From: Flaviflagellibacter rhizophilus
GTDB taxonomy: Bacteria; Pseudomonadota; Alphaproteobacteria; Rhizobiales; Methylopilaceae
Assembly: GCF_033898525.1 (NCBI RefSeq)
Contig: NZ_JAXAFJ010000001.1
Location: 434,001-498,000 of the forward strand
Direction: 5' to 3'
Length of the DNA: 64,000 bases
This document shows, piece by piece, positions 59,821-64,000 of this stretch. The notes below the pieces were generated by a model. That model was not told where the DNA came from. It was given only the letters and a program-made list of their open reading frames with translations, and made no database searches. The translations under genes and the position numbers were made by a program. Every line of letters begins with the position of its first letter. Positions within the stretch are counted from its first letter, which is position 1.

Positions 59821-61116
59821 TCAGTTCGGAAGCTTGGGGGCATAGAGCCAGGGCTCCACGATGCCAGGCCTGCCTGCGAGGTCGAGCCTTGCACTGCGAG
59901 GCGCCGAGCGGGAGATGACCCGGCCGCGCCGCACGACCGCCAGGCGCGCCGGCCGCAGCCGGATGGCCTCCACGGGGTCGCGCGCTTCCAGCAAGACGAA
60001 GTCGGCATTGCAGCCCGGCGCAAGCCCATAGCCGTCCAGCCCGAACGCCTTTGCGGCGTTGACCGTGACCGCGTCGAAGCTGGCACGCATCGCCGCCAGG
60101 CTGGTCATGTGTCCGACGTGAACAGCCATGCTGGCCACATCCAGCATGTCGGCATTGCCGAGCGAGTACCAGGGATCGAGCACGGAATCCTGCCCGTAGG
60201 CGACATTGATGCCCAGCGCCATCATCTCCGGCACGCGCATCATGCCCCGCCGCTTGGGATAGGTGTCGTGGCGACCCTGCAGCACGATGTTGGCGATGGG
60301 ATTGGGAATGCAGTGGATGCCGGCTTCGGCGATCAGCGGCAGCAGCTTGGATGCGTAGTAATTGTCCATGGAGTGCATGGAGGTGAGGTGCGAGCCCGCC
60401 ACCCTGCCCTGCAAGCCCAGCCGCTGCGTCTCATAGGCGAGGGTCTCGATGTGGCGGGACATCGGGTCGTCCGTCTCGTCGCAGTGCAGATCCACGGGCA
60501 GCCCGCGTTCGGCCGCGATCTCGCAGAGCGCGGTCACCGAGCGGCGGCCATCCTCCATCGTGCGCTCGAAATGCGGAATACCGCCAACGACGTCCACGCC
60601 CATGTCGAGCGCGCGCTCCAGATTGGCGGCGATTTCCGGCCTGCGGAAGTACCCGTCCTGGGGAAAGGCCACGAGCTGGAGATCGAGATAGGGCTTTACC
60701 CGCTCGCGCACGTCGAGCAGGGCTTCGACGCCGATCATGTGCGAGGCGGTGACATCCACATGGCTGCGAACCGCCAGCAGTCCTTGCGCCACCGCGAGAT
60801 CGCAATACCGCAGCGCGCGGTCCGCCACATCGTCATGCGTCAGCGTGGGGCGCTTCTCGCTCCAGAGCTGGATCCCTTCGAGCAGTGTGCCGGTCTCGTT
60901 GAGGCGCGGATTGCCGAGCGAGAGGGTGGCATCCATGTGGAAGTGGATGTCGATGAAAGGCGGGCTGACCAGCTTGCCCCCGGCATCGATCTCCTCGCCT
61001 GCATCCGCTTTGAGGCGGCGCTCCACGGCTGCGATCTTGCCGTCGCGGCAGCCGATATCGAGCCCGGTGCTCCCGTCCGGCAGGTTGGCATTGCGGATGA
61101 TGAGGTCGAAGGTCAC
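59821..61116 (-). CDS. codA: Cytosine deaminase-type amidohydrolase
   Basis: A 431-residue enzyme closely following E. coli CodA by pattern: SPPFIDIHFHMDATLSLG (HxH), PVDLHCDETDDPMSRHIETL (His, Glu), GSHLTSMHSMDNYYASKLLP (His), NPIANIVLQGRHDTYPKRRG and GQDSVLDPWYSLGNADMLDV (Asp). CodA converts cytosine to uracil and ammonia; relatives act on isoguanine, 5-methylcytosine or creatinine-like rings, so the exact substrate is open. I use the GTG at 61116 as start because it gives the conserved VTFDLIIRNANLPDG; an upstream extension is low-complexity. It has its own promoter region and ends with a hairpin. Confidence 0.9.
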   Translation of the reverse strand: MTFDLIIRNANLPDGSTGLDIGCRDGKIAAVERRLKADAGEEIDAGGKLVSPPFIDIHFHMDATLSLGNPRLNETGTLLEGIQLWSEKRPTLTHDDVADRALRYCDLAVAQGLLAVRSHVDVTASHMIGVEALLDVRERVKPYLDLQLVAFPQDGYFRRPEIAANLERALDMGVDVVGGIPHFERTMEDGRRSVTALCEIAAERGLPVDLHCDETDDPMSRHIETLAYETQRLGLQGRVAGSHLTSMHSMDNYYASKLLPLIAEAGIHCIPNPIANIVLQGRHDTYPKRRGMMRVPEMMALGINVAYGQDSVLDPWYSLGNADMLDVASMAVHVGHMTSLAAMRASFDAVTVNAAKAFGLDGYGLAPGCNADFVLLEARDPVEAIRLRPARLAVVRRGRVISRSAPRSARLDLAGRPGIVEPWLYAPKLPN

Positions 61117-61689
61117 GGTGTTTTTCCCGCTGCTGCTGGTGGATGGCGAGGTGCTCCGCCTCGCTTGCATCAACCGTGCCGCCGAGCGTGCCGGCGGGGT
61201 GAATACGCCGCGGGCCTAGAACGTCATCGGATTCTGCGCAAGCTGGCCCGGCCCCGGTTGCGCAGAAGCAGGTCGACCACCGCCTAGGGGCGGCGTCACC
61301 CTAGGCCGGCACTAACTCCGCCTCCAGGCGCCACGTTAGCCCAAGTTTCTTTTGCAAGATTAGGCAATTTATTTGCTTCATTCGGCATTCTTAACATCGC
61401 ACGCCTTCGGTAGCATCCTGGTTCGGAGATGCGCCCGGTCGATGCAAGATGCATCGCAACACACGATCATACTCCAGTATTCATCATGATTATGAGGCAT
61501 ACTGTTTTTTCTAAGTCCAAACCTCTACTATGTGGAAACTAGCGCTACTACAGCAATCACCAAGCTTGGTTCTCCATACATTCTGACGCTGATCGGCTGA
61601 ATACTTTTCCTCGCCGTCCAGACGCCGTTCGCACGCAAGACGGGTGCGCTGCCGCGCAGCCTTCCTAATCTGCAACAGGATCACAAGAC
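61117..61689. promoter_or_regulatory. 573-bp gap between codA and pmtA
   Basis: No supported gene. The middle (about 61320-61610) is clearly AT-richer than the rest of the window and must hold both divergent promoters. An inverted repeat lies near codA and is listed separately. A GATGCATC palindrome occurs at 61448-61455. I see no riboswitch-like fold that I recognise. Confidence 0.4.
61282..61306. repeat. Inverted repeat upstream of codA
   Basis: GCCTAGGG (61282-61289) and CCCTAGGC (61299-61306) are perfect inverted copies with a 9-nt spacer. About 165 bp upstream of the codA start, it may be an operator or part of a leader hairpin. Confidence 0.4.
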
Positions 61690-62307
61690 ATGAACTATCA
61701 ACACCGCAGCGAGGCGTTCAGCTTCTTCCGGGCATGGGTAAAGGATCCATGGCGCGTGGCGGCGATCTCACCATCGGGGCCCGCTCTCGCCAATCTCATG
61801 ACATCCGGAATTTCGGCCGATACAGGCCCCGTGATCGAGCTCGGACCTGGCACAGGCGCATTCACGAGGGCCTTGCTGGAACGGGGGGTGCGGCAGTCAG
61901 ACCTGGCCCTTGTCGAGTTCGGTTCTGAATTCGCGACCGCCCTTCATCATCGGTATCCCCGCGTGCGCACGCTCTGGATGGATGCCGCGCGCCTGCACAC
62001 GGTCCGCCTGTTCGATGGCCGACCCGCCGGTGCCGTGGTGAGCGGGCTACCGCTCCTGTCCATGCCTGCGCGCAAGGTGGCAGCCATCCTGAACTCATCG
62101 TTCCGCAAGATGGATCCGGGCGGCTCCTTCTATCAATTCACCTACGGTATGGGGTGCCCGGTGCCGCGCCGGATCCTCGATCATCTTGGACTTCAGGCGG
62201 TGCGGACAGGCGGCACGCTGTCCAATCTTCCGCCGGCATCCGTGTACCGGATACAGAGGAAGCCCACACCGTTCAGCCAATCCCGCCCTGACACCGAAAC
62301 GCTCTGA
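61690..62307 (+). CDS. pmtA: Phospholipid N-methyltransferase-type SAM methyltransferase
   Basis: A 205-residue class I methyltransferase of the rhizobial PmtA type, which methylates phosphatidylethanolamine towards phosphatidylcholine at the inner membrane. FFRAWVKDPWRVAAISPSGPALANLM, the SAM site PVIELGPGTGAFTRALLERG, ALVEFGSEFATALHHRYP, AVVSGLPLLSMPARKVAAIL and SFYQFTYGMGCPVPRRILDHLG by pattern are the family blocks. CAGGA lies 10 nt before the ATG. It stands alone between codA and a molybdenum hydroxylase gene and is probably monocistronic. A related assignment, rRNA dimethylase, is unlikely given the VSGLPLL motif. Confidence 0.85.
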   Translation: MNYQHRSEAFSFFRAWVKDPWRVAAISPSGPALANLMTSGISADTGPVIELGPGTGAFTRALLERGVRQSDLALVEFGSEFATALHHRYPRVRTLWMDAARLHTVRLFDGRPAGAVVSGLPLLSMPARKVAAILNSSFRKMDPGGSFYQFTYGMGCPVPRRILDHLGLQAVRTGGTLSNLPPASVYRIQRKPTPFSQSRPDTETL

Positions 62308-62413
62308 CCAGCGATGTCCATCGCCGCGTAAGCGCCACCCGCACCGGCAAGGGACTGACCCTGACCGTTGCGGGTGACGAGGGAGCGCATCAGATAGCGG
62401 TCGCCCCAGGGGG

Positions 62414-64000
62414 CTAGAGCAGGTCCTCGATGCGGATGGGGAGCTCCCGCAAGCGCTTCCCGGTGGCATGGTAGATGGCGTTCGCGATAGCCGCTGACGC
62501 TCCAACCATCGCAACCTCCCCGAGCCCCTTCGTACCCACCGCGTTGGTCAGGGGGTCCGGCTTGTCTATGAAGCCGACATCGATCTCGCCGATGTCGGCA
62601 TTCACCGCGAGCACATAATCCGCAAGATCGCTGTTGAGCCAGCCGCCGAAACGCGGATCGACTTCCGTCTCTTCGCGCAACGCGGCGCTGATCGCCCACA
62701 CGACGCCGCCGCGCACCTGGCTTTCCGCCGGACGGGGCGCGACGACACGGCCGCAATCGGCAATGCTGACCACACGGGGCACCCTGATGCGTCGCGTCCT
62801 CGGCTCGACGCGCACCTCGACGAAGTGGGCGATGTAGCTGAACGTGGTGAAATCGGGATAATCGGGCCCCGCGATCTGCATGCCGGTCTGGCGCAGCCTG
62901 TCGAGGGCTTCCGGCCCCTGCCCGGGAGCCACGTTGCTGACCTCGACCTGAAGCGAGGGGCGGCGCACGGTCGCCAGCTTCCGGTGCAGATTGCCGCCGA
63001 CTTCTCGGCCGGCGAGGAGTTCCTCCATGGCTGCGTTCATCCGCTGGACGGCCGCATGCGCCGCCGGAACGACGCTGGCGGTGCCCCAGGAGCCGGCCGT
63101 GATGTGCTGCGGAGCCACGGTGGTGTCGCCGATCTGGATGTCGAGCTTTGCGGGATCGATCGCCAACCCGTCCATCAAGACGGCTGCGATGACGCTGCGG
63201 ATGCCCTGCCCCATTTCGTGCCCGGCCACCGCAAACCGGGTGCTCCCATCGGCGCCGATGCGCAGAGTGGCGATGGTGGGCGTAGTCAGGCCTTGATAGG
63301 CGCCGCTCGCCATGCCCCAGCCGATCTGCGTGCCATCTTCCGCAATCATGGAGCCGGGCGCCCGCGAACGTCGCTCCCATCCGAAGCGGCGAGCGCCTTC
63401 GCGGATGCACTCATGCAGGTGGCGCGAGGAAAGCGGCCGCCCATTTGTGGGATCGACGGCCGTGTCATGGGCCAGGCGAAAGGCCACGGGGTCCACGCCG
63501 AGTTGCTCCGCGAACTCATCGATTGCGCTCTCGAAGGCGAAAAGGCCGGGCTGTTCACACGGAGCCCGCATATAGCCGGGCGATTGCGTGTCGATCCTGA
63601 CATTCGCGGCCGTACCCAGATAATCGACACCGTAAAGCTGCACCGGCGAGTCGTGATAGTGCGGCGGGAACTGGCCCCTGCGCGATTGCTGCTGATCCGC
63701 ATCATAGCGCACGGCGATCATGCGCCCGCCTGCGTCCGCGCCCAGTTCGATGCTGTGCCGGCTTCGCGGACGGAAGGTCGCGTTGTGGAAGATCTGCCCG
63801 CGCGGCACGACGAGCTTGACCGGGCGTCCGGTCAGGATCGCAGCCTGCGCGACCAGGGCAGATTGCCGCTGCGCCGCGCCCTTCTGGCCGAAACCACCGC
63901 CCGTCGAGGGGCTCTTCACGTCGATGAGGCGCGGGTCGAGCCGCAGCGCGCCCGCGACGCCGTTCTTGACCCCTGCGGTGTGCTGCGAGCCCTCATAGAT
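62414..64000 (-). CDS. Molybdenum hydroxylase large subunit (xanthine dehydrogenase family), partial
   Basis: The open frame runs off the right edge; 528 residues of the C-terminal part are visible. It begins IYEGSQHTAGVKNGVAGALR and continues with STGGGFGQKG, GYMRAPCEQPGLFAFESAIDEFA by pattern, HEMGQGIRSVIAAVL, GTASVVPAAHAAV and NAVGTKGLGEVAMVGASAAIANAI by pattern, the molybdopterin-binding motifs of the PaoC/IorB-like family. The Glu in KGLGEVA is the catalytic base. Such enzymes hydroxylate aldehydes or N-heterocycles, passing electrons to FeS and FAD subunits that must lie outside the window. Its 3' end is 107 bp from pmtA, convergent. Confidence 0.9.
   Translation of the reverse strand: MYEGSQHTAGVKNGVAGALRLDPRLIDVKSPSTGGGFGQKGAAQRQSALVAQAAILTGRPVKLVVPRGQIFHNATFRPRSRHSIELGADAGGRMIAVRYDADQQQSRRGQFPPHYHDSPVQLYGVDYLGTAANVRIDTQSPGYMRAPCEQPGLFAFESAIDEFAEQLGVDPVAFRLAHDTAVDPTNGRPLSSRHLHECIREGARRFGWERRSRAPGSMIAEDGTQIGWGMASGAYQGLTTPTIATLRIGADGSTRFAVAGHEMGQGIRSVIAAVLMDGLAIDPAKLDIQIGDTTVAPQHITAGSWGTASVVPAAHAAVQRMNAAMEELLAGREVGGNLHRKLATVRRPSLQVEVSNVAPGQGPEALDRLRQTGMQIAGPDYPDFTTFSYIAHFVEVRVEPRTRRIRVPRVVSIADCGRVVAPRPAESQVRGGVVWAISAALREETEVDPRFGGWLNSDLADYVLAVNADIGEIDVGFIDKPDPLTNAVGTKGLGEVAMVGASAAIANAIYHATGKRLRELPIRIEDLL

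Noticed and set aside
59662..61287. A 541-codon plus-strand frame over codA
   Set aside because: Antisense to a clear CodA-like enzyme; composition is that of a shadow frame.
62193..63410. A 405-codon minus-strand frame near the right end
   Set aside because: Out-of-frame shadow of the molybdenum hydroxylase gene, low-complexity Arg/Gly-rich.
1..64000. Search for CRISPR arrays, tRNA/rRNA genes, transposases, integrases and phage genes
   Set aside because: None seen: no regularly spaced repeats, no recognisable tRNA or rRNA stretch, and no recombinase or transposase motifs in any translated frame.

Overview
The window is GC-rich, densely packed and without RNA genes or mobile elements. Gene content (ECF sigma with anti-sigma partner, many polyamine- and NitT/TauT-type ABC transporters, Tat-exported binding proteins, PmtA-type phospholipid methyltransferase, xanthine-dehydrogenase-type molybdoenzyme) points to an alphaproteobacterium, most likely of the Hyphomicrobiales. 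This is inferred from gene families, not from a marker gene. The window opens in the 3' end of a sugar kinase and closes inside a molybdenum hydroxylase gene.

Region by region. 1-3.8 kb: kinase tail, an MFS/aldo-keto reductase pair and a divergent LysR regulator. 3.8-8.6 kb: a DUF808 membrane protein behind a structured leader; then an ECF sigma factor, a membrane anti-sigma factor and a secreted subtilisin-like protease in one operon, divergent from a small secreted protein. 8.6-14.4 kb: an AraC regulator fused in frame to an acetamidase/formamidase, divergent from a Tat-exported paralogue of the same enzyme, then a DUF985 cupin, a 48-residue protein, a RidA protein and an NTF2-like protein.

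14.5-28.3 kb appears to be one sigma-54 regulon. The enhancer-binding activator at 22196-24136 is flanked by three near-consensus -24/-12 promoters. They drive (i) a flavin reductase and an FAD amine/amino-acid oxidoreductase leftward, (ii) a luciferase-like monooxygenase, a lactone-oxidase-like flavoprotein, an aldehyde dehydrogenase, a RidA protein and possibly an MFS carrier rightward, and (iii) a polyamine-type ABC importer whose two permeases are fused. Together they look like uptake and oxidation of an unknown, probably nitrogenous, compound.

28.3-40.8 kb is a Pel-type exopolysaccharide locus in two divergent arms around a LysR gene. PelD, PelE, PelF and PelG are recognisable. PelA is split into separate hydrolase and deacetylase proteins, a TPR protein stands where PelB would be, and a Wza-like export protein replaces the PelB barrel and PelC. 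The PelD-like protein stops after its GAF domain.

41-61 kb holds three nitrogen-compound gene sets, each with its own ABC importer: a polar amino-acid importer with a DUF1989 protein and a 2-hydroxyacid dehydrogenase; a LysR-controlled eight-gene operon (NitT/TauT importer, two SDRs, creatininase, two arginase-family ureohydrolases); and a polyamine-type importer with a nucleobase-type deaminase and an amidohydrolase, next to a cytosine deaminase gene. The right end carries pmtA and a partial molybdenum hydroxylase large subunit. Overall the window is a catabolic and surface-polysaccharide accessory region.
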